Shown: positions 44,501 through 53,138, counted from the first letter of the stretch. The stretch: DNA of 64,000 nucleotides from Nocardioides sp. 503 (GCF_004522095.1 NZ_SPUI01000002.1:620001-684000), one strand, 5' to 3'. Translations and numbers: made by a program. Notes: generated by a model from the sequence alone, not told the origin.

Positions 44501-45286
44501 GACCCGCGGGCGCGCGAGCAGGTGGCGCCGCTGGAGCGCCATCCGCTGGCGGAGGAGGGGGTCTGGGCCAAGGCCGCGGCGCAGAGCCGGGCCACCCCGG
44601 CGCCGCCGCCGGTGACCTCGGTCCAGCTGGCCCTCGACCTCGGGGACGGCCCGCGCGAGGGCGAGGTGTCCGGGCTGCCGGAGATGACTGCGGCCGAGTC
44701 GATGGCCGCCGAGCTGGAGATCCTCGGGCTCGACGTCAGCCGCCACGTCATCGACGACTACGCCGACTTCCTCGACGACCTCGGCGCCACCCGCAGCAAG
44801 GACCTGCTGGCGCAGCGCAGCCGCTCCGAGCTGCTGGTCGCCGGGGTCAAGGTGGCCACCCAGACCCCGCCGATCCGCTCGGGACGCCGGGTGGTCTTCC
44901 TGACCCTGGACGACGCGACCGGCCCGGTCGACGCGACGTTCTTCGAGGACGCCCAGGGCCCCTACGCCGCCACGGTGTTCCACTCCTGGCTGCTGGTCGT
45001 GCGCGGCGAGCTGCGCCGCACCGGATACCGCGGGGTCTCCCTGCGCGCCACCGGCTGCTGGGAGCTGCCGCTGCTGCACGCGCTGTGGCAGCGCGAGGGC
45101 ATCGAGGCGGTCCACCGCCACCTCGCGACGGTGCCCGAGGGCTTCACCCCGCCCGAGCAGCGCCGGGTGCTGGTGCACTCCAGCGGGTTCCAGATGTCGC
45201 CCTACGCCGACATCAAGCCGGCCGGCGAGGACGGCAGGGCGGTCGCGCGCAAGCTCTGGCACCGCTCGCCGGGGAGCGCGGGATGA
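41534..45286 (+). CDS. dnaE2: Error-prone DNA polymerase III alpha subunit (DnaE2-like)
   Basis: C-family polymerase of 1,250 residues used in damage-induced mutagenesis. The N-terminal PHP domain begins FVHLHVASGYSLQYGASHP. The catalytic aspartates are in LPDIDVDVES (near residue 445), followed by palm/fingers blocks (RPGPVKSDMITPYLEVK, KRRALGDVEGMAETK). A Lys/Arg-rich linker holds QLALDL, a possible beta-clamp motif (near 1032). A C-terminal OB-like domain follows (VVFLTLDDATGPVDATFFED). It is longer than the ~1,080-residue mycobacterial DnaE2. GTG 41534 has AGGAG upstream. It has its own SOS promoter. Confidence 0.92.
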   Translation: MPDPFVHLHVASGYSLQYGASHPHVLVERAAEHEMDTLALTDRDGTYGAVKFARACGQAGIRPVLGVDLAYRAGAAPEAARTRTPVRGGAFRDLPAERGGLPRVTVLASADTQGGRAGWAALCRLLSATHLSGERGSPVLDLDALPDEVAGLLASGDLTVLLGPSSALGVAATRRRDDLGLAALAPWRTLVPRSHLVVELVSHRLPGGGSGWGPGTTPHAARMAGVARQAGLTTVLSNAVRYADRRDAVTVDVLDAARRLVALDQRHLDRRNAEGFLKSGKQMWEVAEEVCRAGGLGERDAARLLADTRAVADRCGLDPRADLGLGEVHFPEFELSTSHTSADAALRQRCEGAIGDRYGSAPRQVIWKRLDDELATIRSLGYAPYFLTVGDVTDLIRDLGVRCAARGSGAGSLVNYLLGISGVDPIRHHLLMERFLSPLRGALPDIDVDVESARRLEVYEAILDKYGGERCVCVSMMDTYRVRHAVRDVGAALGMPPGETDAIAKAFPHIRARDARIALRDLPELRASGLTDQRLDLMFQLVERLDGLPRHIAVHPCGVLLSDATLLDRTPVEASFAGFPMSQFDKDDVEDLGLLKLDVLGIRMQSSMAHAVAEIARVDGVHVDLDDEEQVPFDDPATYDLISSAKTLGIFQIESPGQRELVGKSGIETFGDIITDISLFRPGPVKSDMITPYLEVKQGWREATYLHPDLRPILEETRGVVVFHEQVIMMIAEFTGISYAEADEKRRALGDVEGMAETKVWFFPRALARGYPLSVVDQLWKVIAAFASFGFCKAHAAAFALPTFQSAWLKTHWPAHFLAGVLTHDPGMYPKRLILDDVRQLGIEVLGLDVNASEKEYVVERGEDAGYAIRLSLSEVKGINEAEVERVVAARPYASLSDFWQRARVSRPVVERLVLSGGFDSVYGIGAAGGSGVRQRGRVTRRDLLLQVAQLERHGKAVEKASRGRGLATRRRTSVATTRADEAVVRNSTDPRAREQVAPLERHPLAEEGVWAKAAAQSRATPAPPPVTSVQLALDLGDGPREGEVSGLPEMTAAESMAAELEILGLDVSRHVIDDYADFLDDLGATRSKDLLAQRSRSELLVAGVKVATQTPPIRSGRRVVFLTLDDATGPVDATFFEDAQGPYAATVFHSWLLVVRGELRRTGYRGVSLRATGCWELPLLHALWQREGIEAVHRHLATVPEGFTPPEQRRVLVHSSGFQMSPYADIKPAGEDGRAVARKLWHRSPGSAG

Positions 45287-45305
45287 GGGCACTAGGGTTG
45301 GCGCC

Positions 45306-46016
45306 ATGTCAGCCAGCGAGCGCAGGGGCGCCACCCGGACGGCCGTGGTGTGGGACGTCCTGCGCCCGATCCTGGGCGCCGGGTCCCGCGACGTCCTCGA
45401 CATCGGCGGCGGCACCGGCGGGTTCGCGGTCAAGGTGGCCGAGCTCGGCCACCGGGTCTCGGTCGTCGACCCCAGCCCCGACGCGCTCGCCGCGCTGGCC
45501 CGCCGGGCCCGCGAGGTCGGGGTCGAGGTCGCCGGTCAGCAGGGCGACCTGTCCAGCCTGGTCGACGCCGTGGGCGCCGACAGCGCCGACGTGGTGCTGT
45601 GCCACGGCGTGCTCGAGGTCGTCGAGGACCCCGCCGCCGCCCTGGCCACGATCCGCGAGGTGCTGCGCCCCGGCGGCACGCTCAGCCTCCTGGTCGCCCA
45701 GCGCCACGCCGCGGTCCTGGCCCGCGCCATGGCCGGGCACTTCCAGCAGGCGCTGGCGCTGCTCGACCCCGCGCAGGCCCCGGCCGGGCGCTCCGGCCAC
45801 CGGTTCACCGCCGAGGAGACCACCGACCTGCTCACCGAGGCCGGCTTCGAGATCGCCTCGGTCCACGGCATCCGCGTCTTCGCCGACCTGGTCCCCGGCT
45901 CGCTGCTCGAGCTGGAGCCCGGCGCCACCGCGGCCCTGGTCGAGCTCGAGCGCGCCGTCGCCGAGCGCCCCGAGTACCTCCCGCTCGCCACGCAGCTGCA
46001 CCTCATCAGCAGCTGA
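45306..46016 (+). CDS. Class I SAM-dependent methyltransferase (CmoM/SmtA-like)
   Basis: Protein of 236 residues with SAM motif I VLDIGGGTGGFAVKVAELGHRVSVVDPS, then SADVVLCHGVLEVVEDP and LRPGGTLSLLVAQR. The later region (AEETTDLLTEAGFEIASVHGIRVFADL) is like CmoM/SmtA tRNA-modification methyltransferases; the substrate is not proven. ATG 45306 lies 7 bases after TAGGGT (45293-45298), so it has its own leaderless start despite following dnaE2 closely. Confidence 0.82.
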   Translation: MSASERRGATRTAVVWDVLRPILGAGSRDVLDIGGGTGGFAVKVAELGHRVSVVDPSPDALAALARRAREVGVEVAGQQGDLSSLVDAVGADSADVVLCHGVLEVVEDPAAALATIREVLRPGGTLSLLVAQRHAAVLARAMAGHFQQALALLDPAQAPAGRSGHRFTAEETTDLLTEAGFEIASVHGIRVFADLVPGSLLELEPGATAALVELERAVAERPEYLPLATQLHLISS

Positions 46017-46031
46017 CCCCGGGAGCCGGCC

Positions 46032-47231
46032 ATGAGGCCGGTGACCAGCACGCCGATCCTGCACGTCGACATGGACGCGTTCTACGCCTCCGTCGCCACC
46101 CGGGAGCGGCCCGACCTGCAGGACGTCCCGGTGATCGTCGGCGGCGGCTACCGCGGCGTGGTGCTGTCGGCCAACTACCTCGCCCGCGAGTACGGCGTGC
46201 GCTCGGCGATGACCGCCACCCGGGCCCGCCGGCTGTGCCCGCACGCGGTGGTCCTCGCGCCCGACTACGACACCTTCTCCACGGTCTCGACCGCGGTGAT
46301 GGAGACCTTCCGCCGGGTGACCCCGCTGGTGGAGGCGCTGTCGCTGGACGAGGCGTTCCTCGACGTCCGCGGCTCGGTGCGCCGGCTCGGCCCGCCCCTG
46401 CAGATCGCCGAGGAGCTGCGCGCGCGCATCCACGACGAGCAGGGCATCACCTGCTCGGTGGGGGTGGCTGCGTCGATGTCGGTCGCCAAGCTGGGCAGCC
46501 GCCGGGCCAAGCCCGACGGGGTCGTCGTCGTCCCGCCCGAGGAGGTGACCTCCTTCCTGCACCCGCTCGACGTGGGCGAGCTCTACGGCGTGGGGGAGAA
46601 GACCCGGGCGATGCTGCACCGGCTCGGGCTGGTCCGCGTCGGCGACGTCGCGCACACGCCGCTGCGCACCCTGCAGCGCGCGGTCGGCGACGCGCTCGGC
46701 CGGCAGCTGCACGACCTGGCCTGGGGCACCGACCGGCGCGAGGTCGTGGCCGGCACCGCCACCGCCTTCGGGCTCGGCGGCGGCCAGCCGGACAAGTCGA
46801 TGGGCGCGCAGGAGACGTTCGGCCGCGACACCGACGACCGGGAGGTGGTGCTGCGCGAGGTGCTCGCGCTGACCGCCAAGGTCACCGGCCGGATGCGAGT
46901 GGCGGAGGTGGCCGGTCGCACGGTGACGATCACCGTGCGCTTCGCCGACTTCACCACCCTCACCCGCTCGCGCACCCTGCCCGAGGCGACCGACGTGACC
47001 CAGGAGGTCTACCGCGCCGCGGTGGGCCTCTACGACGCCCTCGGGCTGCAGCGCGCCCGGATCCGGCTGGTGGGTGTCCGCGTCGAGGGACTGATGCCGC
47101 GCGAGCGCGTGCACCGCCAGCTGGTGCTGGGCGAGCGGGAGCACGGCTGGGCCGACGCCGACCGTGCCGTCGACCGCGCCACCCGCCGGTTCGGGACCTC
47201 CGCGGTGCGACCCGCTAGCCTCCTCACCTGA
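46032..47231 (+). CDS. dinB: DNA polymerase IV (Y family)
   Basis: Translesion polymerase of 399 residues. The catalytic residues are intact: HVDMDAFYASV (first Asp) and LSLDEAFLDV (Asp-Glu pair). Helix-hairpin-helix GVGEKTRAMLHRLGLVRVGDVA and a little-finger domain follow. The C-terminus ends ...VRPASLLT without an obvious canonical clamp motif. ATG 46032 has GGGAG upstream. It is the only Y-family polymerase in the cluster and is probably active, unlike the catalytically inert ImuB of mycobacterial cassettes. Confidence 0.93.
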   Translation: MRPVTSTPILHVDMDAFYASVATRERPDLQDVPVIVGGGYRGVVLSANYLAREYGVRSAMTATRARRLCPHAVVLAPDYDTFSTVSTAVMETFRRVTPLVEALSLDEAFLDVRGSVRRLGPPLQIAEELRARIHDEQGITCSVGVAASMSVAKLGSRRAKPDGVVVVPPEEVTSFLHPLDVGELYGVGEKTRAMLHRLGLVRVGDVAHTPLRTLQRAVGDALGRQLHDLAWGTDRREVVAGTATAFGLGGGQPDKSMGAQETFGRDTDDREVVLREVLALTAKVTGRMRVAEVAGRTVTITVRFADFTTLTRSRTLPEATDVTQEVYRAAVGLYDALGLQRARIRLVGVRVEGLMPRERVHRQLVLGEREHGWADADRAVDRATRRFGTSAVRPASLLT

Positions 47232-47342
47232 CCGGCGCCCGTCCGACCGGTCTCGCTTCGGCGACGATTTCCTGAGTGCGCCTACCGTGATCAGGGGTCG
47301 CTGCCTAGACTTGGTTCACGCGACCAAGGTTGGAGGGAACCG

Positions 47343-47801
47343 GTGCCACTCTCGGAAGAGGAGCTGCGACTGCTGGAGCAGATGGAACGCGCCCTCGTCG
47401 AGGAGGATCCGAAGTTCGCCTCCACGCTGCGCGGCACCACGCTGCGCCGCACCGCCCGCCGCCGCGCCATCCTGGCCGGCGTCGTGTTCGTCGTCGGCAT
47501 CGTCGTCCTCATGACCGGCGTCATCAGCCAGGTCATCCCGCTCGGCATCGTCGGCTTCGTCATCATGCTGGTCTCCGCGACCGTCTCCCTGACCGCGATC
47601 CGCGGCCAGGCCGCGGCCGCCGCCGAGCCCCGTACCACCGGCCACCCCTCCGGCTTCGCCGTCATCGACGGCGGCCGCAGCGCCCGGCTGCGCCGCCCGC
47701 GCGGCGCCGGCCGGTCCGGTCGCCAGCAGAGCCACGGCTCGTTCATGGAGCGGCTCGAGGAGCGCTGGCGCCGCCGCCGCGACCAGAACGGCGGCTTCTG
47801 A
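47343..47801 (+). CDS. DUF3040 membrane protein
   Basis: Protein of 152 residues. The N-terminal motif MPLSEEELRLLEQMERALVEEDPKFASTLRG is the DUF3040 signature. Two adjacent membrane helices (AILAGVVFVVGIVVLMTGVIS, VIPLGIVGFVIMLVSATVSL) and an Arg-rich cytoplasmic tail follow. Function unknown. GTG 47343 follows GGAGGGAACC. In mycobacteria a DUF3040 gene lies just outside the mra cluster, as here, from memory. Confidence 0.88.
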   Translation: MPLSEEELRLLEQMERALVEEDPKFASTLRGTTLRRTARRRAILAGVVFVVGIVVLMTGVISQVIPLGIVGFVIMLVSATVSLTAIRGQAAAAAEPRTTGHPSGFAVIDGGRSARLRRPRGAGRSGRQQSHGSFMERLEERWRRRRDQNGGF

Positions 47802-47809
47802 CCCGTCGG

Positions 47810-50203
47810 TCAGCCGACGTGCTCGACGACCCCGCCGCCACCGAGCGGCTCGGTGCGGGCGGTGCGTGAGGGCAGCGTCCGCGTGTCCCGCACCACGAGC
47901 GAGCGCGGCCACCACTGCGCCGTACGCCGCACGCGCGCGGTGGCGCCCTGCTCCAGGGCCGCCACGCAGAGCGCGCCGTCCTCGCCGACGGACGTGGGCA
48001 CGGCCGCCTGGCCGCGGGCGTAGCGCAGCCGCTCGAGCAGGTCGACCACGCGGTCGAGCGCCGCGACGGCAGCCGGCGCGTGGGCGGGGCCACGGGCGGG
48101 TCGCTCCAGCGAGGTGTCCCCGTCGGGGTCGCGCAGCAGCCCGGCCAGCCAGTCGCGGGTCTCGCGCGGCGAGCGGGCGCGGGGCCAGCTCAGGCCGAGG
48201 TCGACCGCGGTGGCGCGCAGCTCGGCCCACACGTCCTCCGGGCCGCCGGCGAGCCGGCGCTCGCGCGCCCGGCGCCGCAGCAGCCGAGGGGTGAGGACCA
48301 GCGCGCCCAGCAGCAGCAGGCCGCCGCCACCGCCGATCACCCGCAGCCAGGGGAACGCCGAGCCCTGGTCCTGCTGGTCGGCCGTGGCGTCCTCCTCGAC
48401 CGGGACCTCCGCGCTGGGCGTCTGGGTCGTCCGGTCGGGCGCCTCCTCGCTGGCGGTGGGCGCGGGCGGGACGCTCGGGTCGCCGACGTCGGGCACGTTC
48501 TCGGTCGTGTAGTCCGGAACCGAGCCGGCGCGGTCCGGGGGCGTGGGCTCGAAGCGGACCCAGCCGGCGCCGGGGAAGAACAGCTCGGGCCACGCGTGGA
48601 GGTCGTGCGAGCTGTACTCGAACACCCCGTCGCCGAGGTCGGTGGGCTCGAGGAAGCCGAGCGCCACGCGGGCCGGGATGTCCAGGACGCGGGCCATGGT
48701 CGCCATCGCGGCCGCGAACTGCTCGCAGTAGCCCACTCGCCCGTCCTCGGGGTCGAGGAACGCGGCGAGGTCGCCGGTGCCGCTGCCCTCGTCGGCCGAC
48801 AGGTCGTAGGTGAAGCCCCCGGCCTCGCGGAACCACCGCTGCAGGGCCTGGGCCTTCTCGAAGGGGGTCGTGGCGTTCTCGGTCACGTCGAAGGCGAGGT
48901 CCCGCACGATCGCGGGCAGCCCCTCGGGCAGGTCGACGAAGTCCAGCGTCTCGTTGGTGACGCCGGATCCCGACCGCGCCAGCTCGGCGGCGTCGAGGTC
49001 CAGCTGCGCCCCGGTCATGGAGTAGTCCATGCCGGCCGTCGTGAGGTCGTCGTCGCCGGAGTTGCCGGCCAGGAAGTCCATCGTGCGCGGGTCGTAGCGC
49101 CAGTCGCCGTCGGCGACGATCTCCACGATGGGCGCCTGCGTGGGCAGCCAGGTCGAGTCGAAGCTGTCGTCGATGCTGACGTCGTAGTCGTAGAACTGCC
49201 GCGGCACCGCGGAGGCCACGCCCTGCAGCTCCGGCAGGGCTCCGTCGGGTCGGTTCTGCTCGGGGACCTCGCGGTCGCCGGAGCTCCACTCCTCGCCGGA
49301 GAAGCGGTTGAGCACCGAGATCCGCAGGTAGGAGGGAGACGGGTCGTCCGTCGTCACCCGGATCAGCGGCGTGTCCTCGCCGCGGCGCAGGTCGCGGCGC
49401 AGGTCGACCATCGGGTTGCGGATCGAGATCTCGTCGCTGCCACCGGAGCCCCGGCCCAGGTCGAACACGTGCAGGTCCAGGGTCGGGATCAGCAGCGGGA
49501 CCACGATCGCCAGCGCGGTCGCCACGCCCCCGATGGTGCCGGCGCTAGTGCGGATCGCGCCGGTGCGGACGCCGAGGCCGTCGCCCGCCTCGACCGGCTG
49601 GCCCAGCGGCCGGCCCCAGCGGGCGACCAGCTCGCTCTCCTGGAGGAACAGCATCGTCATGAAGCCTGCCGCGGTGAGGCCGAAGACCCACCAGGAGATG
49701 CTGGCGTCGAGCACGCTGACGGGGACGCTGTAGACGGTGAGCAGCGGCAGGCCGGCGAGCGGCACCCGGCGCAGGGTGCAGGCCAGCAGGTCGACCAGGA
49801 GCATGCAGAGCAGGCCACCGCCGACGAGCAGCGGGTGGACGCCCGGGGCGGTGGCCGGCACCGGCGCCTCGAACTTGTTGGCGCTGGACACCGCGTCGCG
49901 GAACGCCGCCTCGAGCTCGGTCCACGCCGGTCCGACCGGCAGCGGCGAGCCGGTGAGCATCAGGCACGCGAGCATCCCGGACAGGAGCACCTGCAGGAGC
50001 ACGACCAGCGCGCCGGGGACCCGCCACCAGCGCGCCACGGCGCCGGTGACCGCGACGCCTGCGCCCAGCACCAGCAGCGGGCCGACGAAGTCGGCGGACT
50101 CCTCGGTGAAGCCACGCCAGGAGAACGTCGCCGCCCAGGTCGTGGCGGCGGCGACGAGCGCGAGCAGGAGGGCGGCCCGCAGGCTGCCGCGGGAGCGGGT
50201 CAT
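47810..50203 (-). CDS. TgpA-like membrane transglutaminase (DUF3488/DUF4129)
   Basis: Protein of 797 residues. Five to six N-terminal helices (DUF3488 region, residues 8-215) lead to an extracellular segment. A transglutaminase core has catalytic Cys in VGYCEQFAAAMATMARVLDIPAR and His in SSHDLHAWPELFFPGAGWVRFEP. A stalk, one more helix (LRVIGGGGGLLLLGALVLTP) and a cytoplasmic DUF4129-like tail follow. It overlaps the DUF58 gene (ATGA). With MoxR and DUF58 it forms a recurrent envelope-associated operon. The acyl substrate is unknown. Confidence 0.88.
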   Translation of the reverse strand: MTRSRGSLRAALLLALVAAATTWAATFSWRGFTEESADFVGPLLVLGAGVAVTGAVARWWRVPGALVVLLQVLLSGMLACLMLTGSPLPVGPAWTELEAAFRDAVSSANKFEAPVPATAPGVHPLLVGGGLLCMLLVDLLACTLRRVPLAGLPLLTVYSVPVSVLDASISWWVFGLTAAGFMTMLFLQESELVARWGRPLGQPVEAGDGLGVRTGAIRTSAGTIGGVATALAIVVPLLIPTLDLHVFDLGRGSGGSDEISIRNPMVDLRRDLRRGEDTPLIRVTTDDPSPSYLRISVLNRFSGEEWSSGDREVPEQNRPDGALPELQGVASAVPRQFYDYDVSIDDSFDSTWLPTQAPIVEIVADGDWRYDPRTMDFLAGNSGDDDLTTAGMDYSMTGAQLDLDAAELARSGSGVTNETLDFVDLPEGLPAIVRDLAFDVTENATTPFEKAQALQRWFREAGGFTYDLSADEGSGTGDLAAFLDPEDGRVGYCEQFAAAMATMARVLDIPARVALGFLEPTDLGDGVFEYSSHDLHAWPELFFPGAGWVRFEPTPPDRAGSVPDYTTENVPDVGDPSVPPAPTASEEAPDRTTQTPSAEVPVEEDATADQQDQGSAFPWLRVIGGGGGLLLLGALVLTPRLLRRRARERRLAGGPEDVWAELRATAVDLGLSWPRARSPRETRDWLAGLLRDPDGDTSLERPARGPAHAPAAVAALDRVVDLLERLRYARGQAAVPTSVGEDGALCVAALEQGATARVRRTAQWWPRSLVVRDTRTLPSRTARTEPLGGGGVVEHVG

Positions 50204-51480
50204 CGCGCGACCATCCCTTCGGGGGCGGGCCCGCCGGAGCGGCCAGAGGGGGAGGCGCTGCGGCCGAGGTCCTGCCAGACGGCGTCGAGCCGGTCGCGGG
50301 GTCCGAGCGCGACCGAGCGCCAACCCTGCTGGGCCAGCACGGGCACGGCGCCACCGGTGGCGGCCGCCGGCGAGGTCCACGCCTCGACGTCGAGGGCGAT
50401 GGCCAGCGCGGAGGTCGTGTGGTGCTGCATGCGACGCAGCACCGGGATGTCGAGAGGCTCGACGCTGCCGAGGACGGCCACGGTGAGGCCGCCGTGCGAC
50501 TGCTCGCCCAGCCAGCTGGTGTCCAGGCGCGGGGTCTGGACCGCCTCCACGACGGCCAGCGCCTCCAGGAGGGGACCGGTGTTGAGGTCGGAGCTGCGGT
50601 CGTGCCAGGCGGCCGCGCGGTCCTCGCCGGACGCGGTCACGAGCCGGACGGTGAACCCGCGGCGGGCCAGGTGGACGGCGACCGACGCTGCGGCGGAGAC
50701 GGCCGCCTCGAGGGAGGACGCGATGCCCTGGCCGCGGTGCACCCGGGTCCGGTTGTCGAGGAACAGCGTCGCCCGCGACTGCCAGGGCTGCTCCTCACGG
50801 CGCACCATCAGCTCGCCGACGCGCGCGGAGCTGCGCCAGTGGACGCGGCGCAGGTCGTCGCCGCGGCGGTACTCGCGCACGGTCACGTCCTCGGCGGACC
50901 CGGCCGCGAAGGAGCGGGGCCGGTTGTCGCCGGAGCCGGTCCAGCCGCCGCCGAGCGGGATGCTGGGGAGGGGCACGGTGCGCGGCGTCACCGTGAGCGG
51001 GACCGTCGTACGGAAGGAGCGGCCGAGCTCGACGAGGCCGAAGGGGTCGCTGACCCGCACCGACATCGGGCCGATGTCGAAGTGACCGCGCACGTCGGAG
51101 CGCACCTGGTAGGTGACGTGGCGCCGCCAGCCGTGGCCGATGCCCTCCAGCACGAAGCGGGGCCGGGTGCCGAGCACGTAGGGGACCTGGTCCTCGAGCA
51201 GCAGCACGCCGCTGGGCGTGCGCCCCTCGTTGGTCAGCGTCAGGCTGACCCGCGCCGGCTGGCCGGCCGCGACCAGCGGCGGGGTGACCGTGCGGACGAG
51301 CGCGAGGCGGTAGCGGCTGCGGCCCAGGACGACGGCGGTGACGAGCGGGAGCGCCAGGACCAGCACGCCGACGCGGGTCAGCGCCGGCTGCCCCAGGACG
51401 ACGGCGCAGACGATCGCGGTGAGGCCCGCCGCCAGGAACGCCCGGCCGCGGACGGTGAGACCGGCGAGCGCCTCACGCAC
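50200..51480 (-). CDS. DUF58 / vWA-like membrane protein
   Basis: Protein of 426 residues. Two N-terminal helices (FLAAGLTAIVCAVVLGQPALTRVGVLVLALPLVTAVVLG) lead to a beta-rich part and the DUF58 signature REYRRGDDLRRVHWRSSARVGELMVRREEQP. A vWA-like fold follows (ATLFLDNRTRVHRG). It lies between moxR and the transglutaminase gene with overlapping ends. Partners of MoxR ATPases of this kind are thought to be remodelled by the ATPase; the mechanism here is inferred. Confidence 0.9.
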   Translation of the reverse strand: MREALAGLTVRGRAFLAAGLTAIVCAVVLGQPALTRVGVLVLALPLVTAVVLGRSRYRLALVRTVTPPLVAAGQPARVSLTLTNEGRTPSGVLLLEDQVPYVLGTRPRFVLEGIGHGWRRHVTYQVRSDVRGHFDIGPMSVRVSDPFGLVELGRSFRTTVPLTVTPRTVPLPSIPLGGGWTGSGDNRPRSFAAGSAEDVTVREYRRGDDLRRVHWRSSARVGELMVRREEQPWQSRATLFLDNRTRVHRGQGIASSLEAAVSAAASVAVHLARRGFTVRLVTASGEDRAAAWHDRSSDLNTGPLLEALAVVEAVQTPRLDTSWLGEQSHGGLTVAVLGSVEPLDIPVLRRMQHHTTSALAIALDVEAWTSPAAATGGAVPVLAQQGWRSVALGPRDRLDAVWQDLGRSASPSGRSGGPAPEGMVAR

Positions 51481-52450
51481 GGTTCGGGGCGTCGGGCACC
51501 GGCACGGAGGCCAGGATGCCGTCGAGGATCACGCTCGTGGACCGCCCGCTCATGGCGGCCTCGACGCTGGGCATCAGACGGTGCGCGAGGACCGGCCGGG
51601 CCAGGTCGCGCAGGTCGTCGGGCAGGACGTAGTCGCGGCCGTGCATCGCCGCGAACGCCTTGGCGGCCCGCACCAGGTGCAGCGTCGCGCGGGGCGAGGC
51701 GCCCAGCGTCAGCTCGTCGGTGCGGCGGGTGGCGCCGGTGAGGGCGACGGCGTAGCGCTGGACGGCGGGGGAGACGTAGACCGAGGCGACGATCGCGCTG
51801 AGCTTGCGGATCTCCGCGGCGTCGGTGACCGCCTCCAGGTCGTCGAGGGGGTTGCTCTCCGCGCGGGAGTCGAGCATCGCGATCTCGGCGGCCTCCACGG
51901 GGTAGCCGATCGACACCCGGGCCATGAACCGGTCGCGCTGGGCCTCGGGCAGGGCGTAGGTGCCCTCCATCTCGACGGGGTTCTGGGTCGCGATGACCAT
52001 GAACGGCGTCTCGAGGTGGTACGTCGCGTTGTCGACCGTGACCTGCCGCTCCTCCATGCACTCCAGCAGGGCCGACTGGGTCTTGGGGGAGGCGCGGTTG
52101 ATCTCGTCGCCGACGACGATGTTGGCGAAGATCCCGCCCGGGCGGAACTCGAACTCGCGGGTGTCCTGGTTGAAGATCGACACCCCGGTGACGTCCGAGG
52201 GCAGCAGGTCCGGCGTGAACTGGATGCGCCGCACCGAGCAGTCGATGCTGCGGGCCAGGGCCTTGCTCAGCATCGTCTTGCCCACGCCCGGGACGTCCTC
52301 GATGAGGAGGTGGCCCTCCGCGAGGAGCACCACCAGGGCGGCCGAGACGACATCCGGCTTGCCCTCGATCACGCGCTCCACGTTGTGGCGCACCCGGCCC
52401 ACGACCTGCGACAGCGTCTCCAGGTCGGCGCCTCCGGTCGATGGCTCCAC
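51473..52450 (-). CDS. MoxR family AAA ATPase
   Basis: Protein of 325 residues. Walker A is EDVPGVGKTMLSKALA (near residue 52), Walker B DEINRASPKTQSALLECMEE, with sensor-1 region VIATQNPVEMEGTYALPEAQRDRFM and a lid domain at the end. Hexameric chaperone-type ATPase by family. GTG 52450 is the first gene of the operon with DUF58 and TgpA-like proteins. It is divergent from mraZ, with 256 bases between them holding the mraZ operator array. Confidence 0.93.
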   Translation of the reverse strand: MEPSTGGADLETLSQVVGRVRHNVERVIEGKPDVVSAALVVLLAEGHLLIEDVPGVGKTMLSKALARSIDCSVRRIQFTPDLLPSDVTGVSIFNQDTREFEFRPGGIFANIVVGDEINRASPKTQSALLECMEERQVTVDNATYHLETPFMVIATQNPVEMEGTYALPEAQRDRFMARVSIGYPVEAAEIAMLDSRAESNPLDDLEAVTDAAEIRKLSAIVASVYVSPAVQRYAVALTGATRRTDELTLGASPRATLHLVRAAKAFAAMHGRDYVLPDDLRDLARPVLAHRLMPSVEAAMSGRSTSVILDGILASVPVPDAPNRA

Positions 52451-52582
52451 GTGCGGTCCTTCCGGGTCGGGCGAGCGGGGGGCTCCCAGGCTGCTTCACA
52501 CCCTAGGTCGCGGAAGCAACTTACGCGGCCGGACCGCGGCACCCCGCCGTCGGGCCAGGGGTGGGCCACGGGTGGGCGCGGC

Positions 52583-52656
52583 GTGGGGCGGAGTGGAAAC
52601 GCGGGGAGTGATGTGGTTGACGGTGGAGCAAAGTGGAGTAATGTGGGGCGAAGTGG
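52583..52656 (+). promoter_or_regulatory. mraZ promoter with GTGG array in 10-bp register
   Basis: GTGG begins at 52583, 52593, 52613, 52623, 52633, 52643 and 52653, with a degenerate GGGG at 52603. All are exactly 10 bp apart in phase. MraZ binds GTGG/TGGG direct repeats spaced by about one helical turn, so this is probably its operator. The promoter TTGACG (52617-52622), N16, TAATGT (52639-52644) lies inside it, implying autorepression. A strong AAGGAGG precedes the mraZ ATG. Confidence 0.8.
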
Positions 52657-52706
52657 AGGAAGCAACCAGTGCGGTGGGTGTCGGTGGCTGATCAAGGAGG
52701 TGCTCC

Positions 52707-53132
52707 ATGCGGTTCATGGGCACCTTCACGCCGAAGCTCGACGAGAAAGGCCGGCTGTTCCTCCCCGCGAAGTTCCGGGACCGACTGGCTGAGGGGGTTG
52801 TCGTGACGCAAGGTCAGGAGAACTGCCTGGTCGTCTGGCCCCCGGAGGTCTTCGACCGCGAGGCCGACCGTGCCGCCGAGCGACCGATGACCAGCAAGGC
52901 CGCTCGTGGCTACAACCGCATGTTCTTCAGCGGCGGCGACGAGGTCACCCCCGACAAGCAGGGCCGCATCGGCATCCCCGCGCCCCTGCGCGACTACGCC
53001 CAGCTCGAGAAGGACGTGGTCGTCATCGGCGTGCGCGACCGCCTCGAGATCTGGAACCCCACCAAGTGGCGGGAGTACCAGGAGGCCGAGGTCCTCAAGT
53101 TCGCCGACCTCGACGAGGACGACGACGAGTAG
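52707..53132 (+). CDS. mraZ: MraZ transcriptional regulator
   Basis: Protein of 141 residues with two AbrB-like MraZ repeats: [23 protein letters not shown] and [26 protein letters not shown], then [21 protein letters not shown]. It is a ring-forming DNA-binding protein that controls the division and cell-wall cluster. It is first in the rightward cluster, with a near-perfect ribosome binding site and a GTGG repeat array at its promoter. The C-terminus is acidic (DLDEDDDE). Confidence 0.96.
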   Translation: MRFMGTFTPKLDEKGRLFLPAKFRDRLAEGVVVTQGQENCLVVWPPEVFDREADRAAERPMTSKAARGYNRMFFSGGDEVTPDKQGRIGIPAPLRDYAQLEKDVVVIGVRDRLEIWNPTKWREYQEAEVLKFADLDEDDDE

Positions 53133-53138
53133 CACCTG

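Noticed and set aside
41459..45433. A 1,324-codon open frame on the minus strand across dnaE2
   Set aside because: Shadow of the dnaE2 reading frame; low-complexity translation with no recognisable motif.
52583..52656. CRISPR-like or microsatellite reading of the GTGG array
   Set aside because: Units are only 10 bp with no spacers; MraZ operator is a much better fit given position and phase.
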